A stretch of 64,000 nt of DNA from Mucilaginibacter terrenus (GCF_003432065.1 NZ_QWDE01000001.1:1612001-1676000); one strand, 5' to 3'. Shown: positions 44,733 to 52,595, numbered from the stretch's first letter. Translations and numbers: made by a program. Notes: generated from the letters alone by a model not told the origin.

Positions 44733-45857
44733 CTAAGATTTAAATTGATCGTAAATGTCGAATTTAATTTTGTCGATCTCATCAAGAAGTCTTTTTGTAA
44801 CTTCGTTTTTTTTCATTGCATGAGACCTGTCGAAAATGTAGCACTTGTTAGGAACAATTGTCAATTCTGCATCTTCGTAATTGTTTCTCGAGTAATCTGG
44901 AAATCCTATTTGCAAAGTTAAGGTGCCTTGAATTCCTCCGATATCAAATCTGTATAAAGCCTCCACACTCCATAATATTAATAATTGATAATTATCCACT
45001 TTCGTAAGAAAATCAGTTTTCTGAATCGACTTACCTTTTAAAATAACTTTTGACTTATCGTTCATCCATTTTAAGTCATCAGGAAGGTTGATATTTGGAT
45101 CAGGCTTAAATTCAATATCGCTAATGTCCTTATGCTCTACTGCTAAGACGTTATTATGGAGATTGGTTGCTAAGTTGAACAAAAAATAAAACCGATTTTG
45201 GTTCGAAAAGTCTTTGAAGATAATACTTTGTGATTTTTGTGAGTTATCTAAATAACCTTTTTCGCTGAACGAGTTTTTCAAGTTCTTACTAAGCAATGTA
45301 AGAACTTGCTTAGTTTCATCAGATGTATATGTCTTAGTTAGTTGAAGTTGTTTTTTCGTCGTATTTAGATTTAAATAGACTTCCGCTTTAAAAGAACTTC
45401 TTGACTCATACCAACTTTTATTTAGATCATCGCGTTCTATTTCAAAAATGATTTTTGCTTCATTGTTTTTATCTGGGTCAAAATGAATTATAGGGTTATT
45501 TAAAAGTCTAAAATTGCAATTATTTGGAATTAAAGAACTTAGGATTTGACTTTTGTTTTCTGTAATTGCATCCTTTAACGTTTGCTCTCCATGCCATTCA
45601 AATATCTCATTGGTTCTTTTTGGATTATCTTCTCGAGTACCCTGTGATTCTTTTAATGAATCAAATTCTCCAGGACTCAGCAATGTAGAGGTAATAAAAG
45701 GCACCGAGTTACCTTTTGAATAATCATACAAAAATACTCCTCTATTCTTTAGGAAAACTTTAATATCCGTTTCGGTAAGAAAAGACTGATTTAGAAATCC
45801 TCTTATAGCTTCTCCATAGGGAAGTATTTTATCAACTGATTTTAGATTCTTTCTCAT
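44733..45857 (-). CDS. Cassette partner protein B, GAPS4b-like (putative anti-phage)
   Basis: A 374-residue soluble protein, second gene of the A+T-rich cassette; its ATG overlaps the TGA of the nuclease-like gene (ATGA). The N-terminal part, LPYGEAIRGFLNQSFLTETDI then VFLKNRGVFLYDYSKGN and TSTLLSPGEFDSL, looks like a helical module in which a short motif LLSPGEF stands out; the rest is beta-rich, with IGGIQGTLTLQIGFPDYSRN near the end. I know no catalytic motif here. The order nuclease-like protein then this partner resembles the two-gene GAPS4 defence system (GAPS4a/b). That is recalled similarity of layout and N-terminus, not a computed match. Base composition is clearly lower in G+C than surrounding genes, which suggests transfer. 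Confidence 0.6.
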   Translation of the reverse strand: MRKNLKSVDKILPYGEAIRGFLNQSFLTETDIKVFLKNRGVFLYDYSKGNSVPFITSTLLSPGEFDSLKESQGTREDNPKRTNEIFEWHGEQTLKDAITENKSQILSSLIPNNCNFRLLNNPIIHFDPDKNNEAKIIFEIERDDLNKSWYESRSSFKAEVYLNLNTTKKQLQLTKTYTSDETKQVLTLLSKNLKNSFSEKGYLDNSQKSQSIIFKDFSNQNRFYFLFNLATNLHNNVLAVEHKDISDIEFKPDPNINLPDDLKWMNDKSKVILKGKSIQKTDFLTKVDNYQLLILWSVEALYRFDIGGIQGTLTLQIGFPDYSRNNYEDAELTIVPNKCYIFDRSHAMKKNEVTKRLLDEIDKIKFDIYDQFKS

Positions 45858-46765
45858 TTTATTCTAAATCGATTATTGTTGTAATTAGCGACGTATATTT
45901 TCTTAACAAAGTTGTTGTTTGAAAACTCTCCCTTGACCTTATTGAAATCATTCAAGTGTTCCAATTCGTCATAATCCGGAAACGCTAGTAAGATTTGGTT
46001 GGTTAAGTTCGTTGATAAATCTTGAGCAAGCCCGATAATTCGTCGTAAGCTACTGTTGCTAAAGTTCTCTCCACTAACGATTGATAAAGTTATAACATTA
46101 TTGCTGTCAGTAGTTTTAAACGGTAGGATCGCACTTGAGATAAATTCTATTGGTAATACAAGACCGGAGTTAATTTTGGTTAGGGGGTTGATATTTTGAC
46201 CTGTGTTTGGGTAATAAAATTCGAACCCATCTTTATCAAAAACCGTTTTGATAAATGTTATTGAAGATAGTAAAAAGTCGACTTGCGTATTATCCAGCAA
46301 GATGATTTTGGTTCTTTCGAAAGGTAAATCGACTCTTATGTTGCTTAATTCACTACGTAAGTCTATTTTGGAATCTTTATGGCACAACCAAATCAATAAT
46401 CCAATGTCCTCAACAATATTGCCAACCAACATTTCGTCAGCTGCTGATTTTTCATTAGAAAAATCGAACGAATGCATCATTTCGGAAAGCTCAATCAAGT
46501 GAGACTTGGCTAAAGATTTTAAATTGTCAGGATACTTGTCTTTATGGTATTTAACAGAGACTAAAATATTTTTGATTGAATTATCCACTAACGGGCATTC
46601 GTAAGATACCAGAAAGTCGATTCCGTATGTTGTTTTGTTATACTTATCTTTGAATATATTGTTTAGCTGTATACCTTTTTGTGCCTGCACCCACCCAATT
46701 TCCTGCAAAAAGTCGTCAACAACTTGTTCTCCAAATTCTCCAATTTTTTTAGACAGTTCTCCCAC
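45854..46765 (-). CDS. Cassette protein A, PD-(D/E)XK nuclease-like (GAPS4a-like)
   Basis: A 303-residue protein starting at GTG 46763-46765 (an in-frame stop lies just upstream, so no ATG is possible). The N-terminus shows the restriction-endonuclease core: helix KIGEFGEQVVDDFLQEIGW with Glu13, strand YGIDFLVSYE with Asp50, and strand NILVSVKYHKD with Lys72 in an S-x-K position. This is the order E, D, (E/Q/S)-x-K of PD-(D/E)XK enzymes. The C-terminal two-thirds are of unknown fold. It is the first gene of a two-gene operon and is preceded by an inverted repeat. DNA cleavage on phage infection is inferred. Confidence 0.6.
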   Translation of the reverse strand: MGELSKKIGEFGEQVVDDFLQEIGWVQAQKGIQLNNIFKDKYNKTTYGIDFLVSYECPLVDNSIKNILVSVKYHKDKYPDNLKSLAKSHLIELSEMMHSFDFSNEKSAADEMLVGNIVEDIGLLIWLCHKDSKIDLRSELSNIRVDLPFERTKIILLDNTQVDFLLSSITFIKTVFDKDGFEFYYPNTGQNINPLTKINSGLVLPIEFISSAILPFKTTDSNNVITLSIVSGENFSNSSLRRIIGLAQDLSTNLTNQILLAFPDYDELEHLNDFNKVKGEFSNNNFVKKIYVANYNNNRFRIK

Positions 46766-46789
46766 CTTGGTAATAATTAAATGTGATAT

Positions 46790-46826
46790 CTAAACAAGAA
46801 GGGAATTGTACACGATACTTGTTTAG
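46790..46826. promoter_or_regulatory. Inverted repeat in front of the cassette
   Basis: CTAAACAAG (46790-46798) and CTTGTTTAG (46818-46826), a perfect 9-base inverted repeat with a 19-base spacer, starting 25 bases upstream of the nuclease-like gene. Suitable for binding a dimeric regulator; not a terminator because no T-run follows. Confidence 0.4.
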
Positions 46827-47041
46827 GTTGTAGTCAAATATAATTAAAACAAGTTATTTATATAGACATGATTTTCATAGAACATAAGTGGTTTATAGCT
46901 TTTATCTCCGCTATGTTATCGGAAGCGTCCTCCTTCCGGTTTGCAGAAGGTTAGAAACAGATCGAGAAAGCAATCAATGAATCTAAATACTTATTATATT
47001 GCAAAAAACATTGTCACTTTGACAATCACTATTATTAAATT

Positions 47042-47332
47042 TTGGCACTTTATAAAACTACTTTAAGAATTGTATTTTCAACAACAGCGGTCTTAGCTGT
47101 TCTAACGACTATATCCGTCCTGATCGGCGGAAAATACTACACCCCAATTGGCATGTATCTATTTTACTTTGGTTTTATTGATATACTGTTATTTTTAACT
47201 TTCATCTTTGTAGTATTATATCAATGCCTTTTAAGAAAAAAGCCTCTTTCCTTTTTCAAAACTGAATTCCTTTATTTTCTTATGCGAGTTGTCGCTTGTG
47301 TTTTTCTTGCGTTTGTGTGCCCCAATTGCTAA
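47042..47332 (+). CDS. Small membrane protein, TTG start
   Basis: A 96-residue hydrophobic frame that starts at TTG 47042 (MALYKTTLRIVFSTTAVLAV). Three likely membrane segments: residues 9-28, 37-62 and 78-93, with a basic loop LRKKPLSFFKTEF between the last two. An alternative ATG inside would lose the first helix. A+T-rich like the adjacent cassette. No family recognised; the gene is supported only by its membrane pattern, so it could be spurious. Confidence 0.4.
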   Translation: MALYKTTLRIVFSTTAVLAVLTTISVLIGGKYYTPIGMYLFYFGFIDILLFLTFIFVVLYQCLLRKKPLSFFKTEFLYFLMRVVACVFLAFVCPNC

Positions 47333-47370
47333 ATCAGAAGTCGTCAGATCTGGCAGTCTACCCTCTGGAA

Positions 47371-47505
47371 AATTGCTTCGTACCTCCCAATGGCGCATCT
47401 AACTAATGGCAACTCATCCAACGTCATTGCGAGCGATAGCGTGGCAATCTTCGACATGCTTGTCCTTACTTTTCTATCGAAGATTGCTTCGTACCTCGCA
47501 ACGAG
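47371..47505. repeat. Dispersed palindromic repeat, degenerate copies
   Basis: An intact left arm CGTCATTGCGAGCGATAGCG... (47422-47449) with a right arm AGATTGCTTCGTACCTCGCA... (47480-47504), preceded by a degenerate right arm at 47371-47395 (AAATTGCTTCGTACCTCCCA...). It is the same element as in the 49.1 kb array, here with a different central loop. Confidence 0.7.
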
Positions 47506-47553
47506 GCGCCATGGTGTATGTATATATGTAGCTAAGCGTAATTGTTATCCAAC

Positions 47554-47585
47554 AAAAAAGGCAGGCACATTACTGTACCTGCCTT
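47554..47585 (-). terminator. Terminator of the BON/SH3/DUF937 unit
   Basis: AAGGCAGGCAC / GTACCTGCCTT arms (11 bp, one mismatch), followed on the minus strand by six T residues. It ends the three-gene minus-strand unit whose last stop codon lies at 47607. Confidence 0.8.
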
Positions 47586-47606
47586 ACGTATTATAAGAAT
47601 CAGTGC

Positions 47607-48017
47607 TTAAAAAATATTCTTCAGCATGCCGCCAAGTCCGCCGCTGATGCTGTCGGGTGTAATGCTTGGGTCGTTAGGGTCTTTGGCTTTGTGGGCAAAC
47701 TTTTGCAGCAAGCCAGGTAAGGCGGCAGATATAGCGCCGGTTACTGCCGGCGACAGGCCGAACTTGCTGCCCAGGCTGCCTACCAGCCCGCCTTCTATGG
47801 CGCTGGTTACAGGGCTGCCGGATGTCGCCGCGTTAGACAACGAATCGAGCAGGCCGCCTACACCGCCCTGCTGCGCTACCTGGCTCTGCAGCCCGTTGTT
47901 TATGTGTGTGGCAATCTCGTGGTGCACGGCGTCTGCCTGCTGCGGGGGAATGGATGATGCTATTTCGGGGTGACCGCCTATCTGGCCCTTCACCATATTC
48001 AATATTTCGTCGAACAT
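47607..48017 (-). CDS. DUF937-like (YidB-type) small protein
   Basis: A 136-residue protein. The N-terminus MFDEILNMVKGQIGGHPEIA and the helix-rich middle, followed by Gly-rich GGVGGLLDSLSNAATSG, FGLSPAVTGAISAALPGLLQ and the end SISGGLGGMLKNIF, fit the DUF937/YidB pattern of short helices around Gly-Leu-rich turns. No signal peptide. Function of the family is unknown; it is found widely in stress and envelope contexts. It is the last of three small genes with tight spacing (22 and 4 bases), ended by a terminator, so it is likely one operon. Confidence 0.75.
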   Translation of the reverse strand: MFDEILNMVKGQIGGHPEIASSIPPQQADAVHHEIATHINNGLQSQVAQQGGVGGLLDSLSNAATSGSPVTSAIEGGLVGSLGSKFGLSPAVTGAISAALPGLLQKFAHKAKDPNDPSITPDSISGGLGGMLKNIF

Positions 48018-48039
48018 ATTGTTTCTGTTTTATATTGGT

Positions 48040-48456
48040 TTATACCTGTGTTAAATACTGGCTGTACGCGTAGCCTTCTACGCCATGAGCGGTGCGTACC
48101 AGGCTCCATTGTTCGTTAGGGCGGCTTAATACCGTCACCTCTTCGTTATGGGCTGCTTTGCCCAGCACCTGCTGATCGGTACCTGGCCCTTTGCGGATGT
48201 TTAAGTTAGAAGATTCCGTAGTAACCTTTGCCTTTGTGCCCGGTGCCGCGGTGGCATCTATGTTCAGGACCAGGTCGCCTGCGCGGTAGTCCGGGTCTAT
48301 TTTGTTATAGGTATCCCACAGCTTGTCCTTAAGTTCGCCGCTGCTGGTGCTGCCATCAATGTACAACACGTTGTCTTGTTCGCGCACCTGCAGGTTGGTA
48401 ATACCACCTGTTTTTGCCTGCTGTATCAGCTCGGCATATTTCTCTTGTAGTGCCAT
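48040..48456 (-). CDS. BON-like plus bacterial SH3 domain protein
   Basis: A 138-residue two-domain protein. Residues 1-70 resemble the BON-type module of Kbp/LysM proteins (EKYAELIQQAKTGGITNLQV, LYIDGSTSSGELKDKLWDTY). Residues 75-138 form a bacterial SH3 domain (SSNLNIRKGPGTDQQVLGKA, WSLVRTAHGVEGYAYSQYL). Such proteins bind small ions or peptidoglycan and act in osmotic or envelope stress. No signal peptide, so probably cytoplasmic like E. coli Kbp. Middle gene of the operon, 4 bases after the BON lipoprotein. Confidence 0.8.
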   Translation of the reverse strand: MALQEKYAELIQQAKTGGITNLQVREQDNVLYIDGSTSSGELKDKLWDTYNKIDPDYRAGDLVLNIDATAAPGTKAKVTTESSNLNIRKGPGTDQQVLGKAAHNEEVTVLSRPNEQWSLVRTAHGVEGYAYSQYLTQV

Positions 48457-48460
48457 GGTG

Positions 48461-48814
48461 TTATTTGCTGATGGTTAAGTTGTTGTTTATCTTTTTTGGG
48501 TGCAGCGCGTTCAGGTTCATCATCAGCCTTTGCAGCTTGTCGCGCGTAATGTTACCTGTTAGGGTTACTACGCCGCTGTCTACGCTGGCGGTGACGCCGG
48601 GGAAGTCTTTGGTAGCGTCTGTAACATCAGTTTTTAACTTGCTGTCTTCGGCAACAACAACCGGCGCGGTTGGGGTGGTGTCGGCAGGTGCTGCTGTTGT
48701 GTTAGTAGCCGTGTCGGCATTGTTGGTTTTGTCTTTGCCTTTACAGGCCGGCAGCTGCGTGGCGGCCAGCATAAGCGCTGCCATAAAAGCTGCTTTAACG
48801 AAGTTCTTTTTCAT
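48461..48814 (-). CDS. BON-domain lipoprotein (OsmY-like)
   Basis: A 117-residue lipoprotein. The signal MKKNFVKAAFMAALMLAATQ ends at the lipobox LPAC. A Thr/Ala/Asp-rich linker (about residues 28-55) leads to a single BON domain (LKTDVTDATKDFPGVTASVD, VVTLTGNITRDKLQRLMMNL). BON domains bind phospholipid surfaces and are typical of osmotically induced proteins. First gene of the three-gene operon. The promoter must lie in the repeat-rich region beyond 48815. Confidence 0.85.
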   Translation of the reverse strand: MKKNFVKAAFMAALMLAATQLPACKGKDKTNNADTATNTTAAPADTTPTAPVVVAEDSKLKTDVTDATKDFPGVTASVDSGVVTLTGNITRDKLQRLMMNLNALHPKKINNNLTISK

Positions 48815-49804
48815 TAGATAGCGTTGTTGTGAGTGGTTATAAAAACTAGTATTTTGATAATTTTGTTAACCAAAGAAGAAATTTTTTAATTAAATGTTTG
48901 TATTTGGTGAGATTTAGTGAGTGGTGAGAGAGCGGAGAGCTGAAAGGTGAAAGCATAAAGTGGTAGATGGGCTGAGAGCAGAGAGCTCAAAGCGGAAAGA
49001 CACACCCCTGCCCTTTCGCTATCCGCCGCACCCCCTCTCAAGAGGGGAATGGTACATATCGCTTGGTGATTGCATCGTTCATCGCAATGACGCGGTGGGT
49101 TAAAGCATTCCATATTTCGAAGTCTTTGCAGCGATAGCGCGGAAATTCACGACATGCATGGCGGCTACATGTCGCACGAGGATTGCTTCGTTCCTCGCAA
49201 TGACGCGAGAGCTTACCAGACGACAAACAGGTTCGTCATTGCGAGCGATAGCGTGGCAATCATCGACATGCATGCCGACTACATGTCGCTCGAGATTGCT
49301 TCGTTCCTCGCAATGACGCGAGAGCTTACCAGACGACAAACAGGTTCGTCATTGCGAGCGATAGCGTGGCAATCATCGACATGCATGTCGGCTACATGTC
49401 GCTCGAGATTGCTTCGTTCCTCGCAATGACGCGAGAGCTTACCAGACGACAAACAGGTTCGTCATTGCGAGCGATAGCGTGGCAATCATCGACATGCATG
49501 TCGGCTACATGTCGCTCGAGGATTGCTTCGTTCCTCGCAATGACGCGGTGTATTCCGGCGCACTCCCTCTTGAGAAGGAACTTATCCCTTGGGCTGAAGG
49601 ACGCATCCATGCCTACCTTCTTTCCCCCGCCTCCCGGGAGGGGATTAAACCTATTCAACTCCTGCCAACTGTCCGCTTTATAATGATTTAACGTTTAAGA
49701 AAATTATCTAAAATATATAATGTCAATCAACTGAAACATTCCGTATTGTTTTATGGTTTACTTAGTAACTAAATTATTTTCATTTACCTTAAAAAATTCC
49801 AGAT
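48815..49804. other. 990-base repeat region without genes
   Basis: Contains a purine-rich tract (48905-49000), the hairpin CCCCTCT/AGAGGGG near 49031-49046, the 113-bp tandem array (49126-49549) and short CCTCCCGGGAGG-type hairpins near 49630. Several frames in it translate to strings such as RHCEERSN and VIARNEAI, which come from the repeat. The promoter of the Mn-catalase gene must lie in its last 120 A+T-rich bases. Confidence 0.7.
49126..49549. repeat. Tandem array of 113-bp palindromic units (four copies)
   Basis: Unit markers GACATGCATG start at 49151, 49265, 49378 and 49491 (spacing 114, 113, 113). Each unit has a left arm CGTCATTGCGAGCGATAGCG..., the perfect palindrome CGACATGCATGTCG (in units 3 and 4), a right arm GATTGCTTCGTTCCTCGCAA..., and a connecting piece CGAGAGCTTACCAGACGACA.... 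Unit 1 has a diverged left half. Confidence 0.9.
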
Positions 49805-50752
49805 ATGTTCCATCACGTAAAAGACCTTCAATTTAACGCCCGGGTGTCGCGTCCCGACCCACGCTTTGCTAACTTGTTACTAGAACAATTTGGCGGCGAA
49901 AACGGCGAGCTGGCCGCGGCCATGCAGTACTTTACCCAGGCCTACGGCGCCAAAGTGCCTTATCCGGACAAGTACGATATGCTGATGGATATTGCGACCG
50001 AAGAGTTTAGCCACCTTGAAATTGTGGGTGCCACTATACAAATGCTGCTGAAAGGCGTTAACGGCGAACTGAAAGACGCCGCGGACCAATCGGAAATTAT
50101 GCAGGTGATGGATGGCAAAGCTGCAAAGGAAAACATTATACACGAAGCGCTTGCAAACCCGCAATTCCTGACGCTAAGCGGCGGTGGTCCGCGTTTGACC
50201 AATAGCCAGGGCATACCATGGTGCGCATCGTACATACACTCTAACGGCGACCTTACGGTAGACCTTCGCAGCAACCTGGCATCAGAATCGAGAGCCAAGC
50301 TGGTGTACGAATACCTGATGCAGTTTACCGATGACCCGTATGTTAAGGATACCCTATCGTTCCTGATGACACGTGAGGTATCGCACTATAACATGTTTAA
50401 AGCGGCGCTGGATACAATAGAGCCTAACTTCCCGCCGGGTGTGTTACAGGCCGATCCGCGCTTTACGCAGCAGTACTTTAATATGTCGCCTGCTAACAGC
50501 GCACGCGGCCCATGGAACGAAGGCACCATGCCGGAAACCGGTAAAGAATGGGAATATATTGCAGACCCTATTGCACACGTGCAGGAAACACAAGGCCTGA
50601 CCACCAAAGACAAAGGAATGGACAAACAGCTTGCCCAAACCGAGAAAATGAACAAGGAGCTGAGCAAAACCAAGAGCGAAGAGGTTAGCGCCCCGCAGCC
50701 AAAAGGCGTAGCCCAATGGAGCGATTACAGCGGCTCTGGTGAAATACAATAA
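49805..50752 (+). CDS. Manganese catalase
   Basis: A 315-residue di-manganese catalase, which converts H2O2 to water and oxygen without haem. The four-helix ferritin-like core is clear: GGENGELAAAMQYFTQ (Glu35), TEEFSHLEIVGATIQMLL (Glu67, His70), ASESRAKLVYEYLMQF (Glu161) and TREVSHYNMFKAAL (His194) supply the metal ligands. The last ~70 residues are a hydrophilic tail (GMDKQLAQTEKMNKELSKTK). Length fits the family. It has its own terminator. Located beside BON/SH3 stress genes, consistent with oxidative or desiccation stress defence. Confidence 0.96.
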   Translation: MFHHVKDLQFNARVSRPDPRFANLLLEQFGGENGELAAAMQYFTQAYGAKVPYPDKYDMLMDIATEEFSHLEIVGATIQMLLKGVNGELKDAADQSEIMQVMDGKAAKENIIHEALANPQFLTLSGGGPRLTNSQGIPWCASYIHSNGDLTVDLRSNLASESRAKLVYEYLMQFTDDPYVKDTLSFLMTREVSHYNMFKAALDTIEPNFPPGVLQADPRFTQQYFNMSPANSARGPWNEGTMPETGKEWEYIADPIAHVQETQGLTTKDKGMDKQLAQTEKMNKELSKTKSEEVSAPQPKGVAQWSDYSGSGEIQ

Positions 50753-50774
50753 ACTATAACGCTATAAACTAAGC

Positions 50775-50807
50775 AGCCTGCCTCTTGTACAAGAGGCGGG
50801 CTTTTTT
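50775..50807 (+). terminator. Rho-independent terminator of Mn-catalase gene
   Basis: AGCCTGCCTCTTG (50775-50787) pairs with CAAGAGGCGGGCT (50790-50802) and is followed by a run of T residues to 50807. Confidence 0.85.
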
Positions 50808-50951
50808 GTGCCCGGGTAGCGGGTGTATCCGATCGGCTGCATACTTAAAAATAAACGCATTCAGTCTCAATATGTAGCACCGCTGAAGAACCCGGCATGC
50901 AACTAATTTGCTTGCCACTCGTTATAATTACAGCGATTTTACGTCACGAAT

Positions 50952-51353
50952 ATGAAACTGAAATACAATATTGCACTGGCAGCCGCATTCGGCTTTTCAT
51001 TAATAGCCGGTACTTCCTATGCCCAGCAAGCTACACAGCAACCCGTACAAAATGCTTTACCGGTGATAAACGCCCTGCAGCCGGTTACCTACCAGTTCGA
51101 CGCGAAGAAATATCCTTCACTTAAACTTACGGCCGGCAGCCAGTACGGCTTCGCGCAAACACCTACCCAGGTACCCGGCCTGCTTACCGAAAAGAACATT
51201 TGGCACACCGCAGGCAAAAACCAGCAGGTAGCCACCAGTGTAAGCACTGCCAACCACGAGGTGCTGATACCCTTACTGGTAAGCGCCATACAGGAACAAC
51301 AGGCAGAGATAAAGCAACTGCGCGAAGAAGTGCGGCGGTTGTCGGCAAAGTAA
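50952..51353 (+). CDS. Secreted protein with isolated S74-like intramolecular chaperone segment
   Basis: A 133-residue exported protein with signal peptide (LAAAFGFSLIAGTSYAQ). The mature part, though short, carries the sequence marks of the C-terminal tail-fibre chaperone (peptidase S74) domain: INALQPVTYQFDAKKY, SQYGFAQTPTQVPGLL, and VLIPLLVSAIQEQQAEIKQL ending in a coiled coil. In S74 proteins this domain trimerises and then cleaves itself from a large fibre; here no fibre precedes it. It could be a remnant or a stand-alone oligomeriser. Match is by eye, so moderate confidence. Confidence 0.65.
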   Translation: MKLKYNIALAAAFGFSLIAGTSYAQQATQQPVQNALPVINALQPVTYQFDAKKYPSLKLTAGSQYGFAQTPTQVPGLLTEKNIWHTAGKNQQVATSVSTANHEVLIPLLVSAIQEQQAEIKQLREEVRRLSAK

Positions 51354-51375
51354 GCTGAGAGACAAAAGTGTATGG

Positions 51376-52410
51376 TTATTTACCCTCCTGCAATACCACG
51401 TGTTTAATATTCACACGGTTGTAGGTGTAAGTGATGTGTATGAGGCCGTCGCGCGTTTGTATAACGGCAGGGTAACTGTATTCCTCCTTACTGCCGTTTT
51501 CCAGCATGGCTATATCGCGCCAGGTTTGCCCGTCTTTTGAAACGGCTACGCGCAGCTTACCGCGGCCATTATACCAGTCTTTTCCCGGTACGTCGGGGTT
51601 GTATACAATCAGTTGTGTGCCGCTCCTGAGGGTAACCGCATCTGTACCGGAGTTCGGGTTAAGCAAGCTGGTTTTGCTGAGCTTTCCCCAGTTCCGGCCC
51701 CCATCTGCCGACCATGCCTGTACAACAGCGCCCTGTTTGCTGCGACAAAGCAACTGCAGCCGCCCGCCTTTGTAACTCAATATGCTCGGCTGTATAACGT
51801 CGAACGCGCCGGTAGTATCTACGGGAGCAGACGTCCAGGTGTTGCCATCATCGGCAGAGCTTTCTATATGCGCCTTCCACCTGCCGCTGTTCTCCTCAGT
51901 ACTGGATGGTGCCAGTATAACGCCATTGCTTAGCTGTACAGGCTTATTCTTAATCGGGCCGAGTATACCATCGGGCAAACGCCGGGCAGCGCTCCAGGTG
52001 CGACCATCGTCGGCGGAGGTTTTAAGCATACCCCACCATTCGCGCGGGTTTGGCCCAACTTTGTAAAACAGGAACAGCTTGCCGCTGCGGGATTGAAAGA
52101 GCACCGGGTTCCAACACGGATACCGGAGGGTATCATTGATAACGCCATCGGCTACCATAACGGGCTGCTGTTTGGTAGCGTTGAGGTCGCGCAACCATAT
52201 GGTAACGTCAGGCTTGCTCTCCTGCGATCCGCCAAAACACGCAACCAGTAGCCTGCCTGTTTTAGTTTGCATTATGGTAGATGCATGGCAGTTCTTGAAC
52301 GGCGGATCGGTAAACAGGAGTTCCTGATTTAGTACTTTCCACTGTGGCTGCGCTAAAGAGGTAGTAAAAGATGCCAGGATGAATATCAAAGTATATCTAA
52401 GAGACAGCAT
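51376..52410 (-). CDS. BNR/Asp-box sialidase family protein
   Basis: A 344-residue exported beta-propeller from ATG 52408-52410 (MLSLRYTLIFILASFTTSLA signal peptide). At least four Asp boxes are seen: SADDGRTW, SADDGNTW, SADGGRNW and SKDGQTW, and a conserved N-terminal FKNCHASTIMQTKTGRLLVA. This is the sialidase (neuraminidase) superfamily fold; members also include rhamnosidases and lyases, so sialic acid need not be the substrate. It reads in the same direction as the large sugar cluster but after a terminator. An extension of 22 residues to an upstream ATG is unlikely, given the clear signal peptide. Confidence 0.88.
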   Translation of the reverse strand: MLSLRYTLIFILASFTTSLAQPQWKVLNQELLFTDPPFKNCHASTIMQTKTGRLLVACFGGSQESKPDVTIWLRDLNATKQQPVMVADGVINDTLRYPCWNPVLFQSRSGKLFLFYKVGPNPREWWGMLKTSADDGRTWSAARRLPDGILGPIKNKPVQLSNGVILAPSSTEENSGRWKAHIESSADDGNTWTSAPVDTTGAFDVIQPSILSYKGGRLQLLCRSKQGAVVQAWSADGGRNWGKLSKTSLLNPNSGTDAVTLRSGTQLIVYNPDVPGKDWYNGRGKLRVAVSKDGQTWRDIAMLENGSKEEYSYPAVIQTRDGLIHITYTYNRVNIKHVVLQEGK

Positions 52411-52542
52411 GGCGGAAGATAGGAAGTTTGCCTGAAATGAAGAAAGCTCTGCTACTCGCCTGTTCTGAGGTCGCAATAAAGGGTGTTGATGGGTTCATCG
52501 GTTCCGTATATCAAAATTATTGCAATAAGAACAAAGAACAAA

Positions 52543-52572
52543 AAAGCCGACACTCTGTAAAGTGCCGGCTTT
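52543..52572 (-). terminator. Terminator of the sugar-oxidation cluster
   Basis: AAAGCCGACACT / AGTGCCGGCTTT arms (12 bp, one mismatch), with T-rich sequence on the minus-strand side, 24 bases beyond the DUF1080 stop codon. Confidence 0.8.
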
Positions 52573-52595
52573 GTATTTTAATATGGTAACTGCTA

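Noticed and set aside
49126..49549. CRISPR array
   Set aside because: The period is 113 bases, the repeated unit includes what would be the spacers, the units are palindromic throughout, and no cas genes are nearby.
49038..49683. Several overlapping frames of 60-105 codons on both strands
   Set aside because: They translate the tandem repeat (RHCEERSN, VIARNEAI, RQTGSSLRAIAWQSS) and repeat themselves with the 113-base period; they are not genes.
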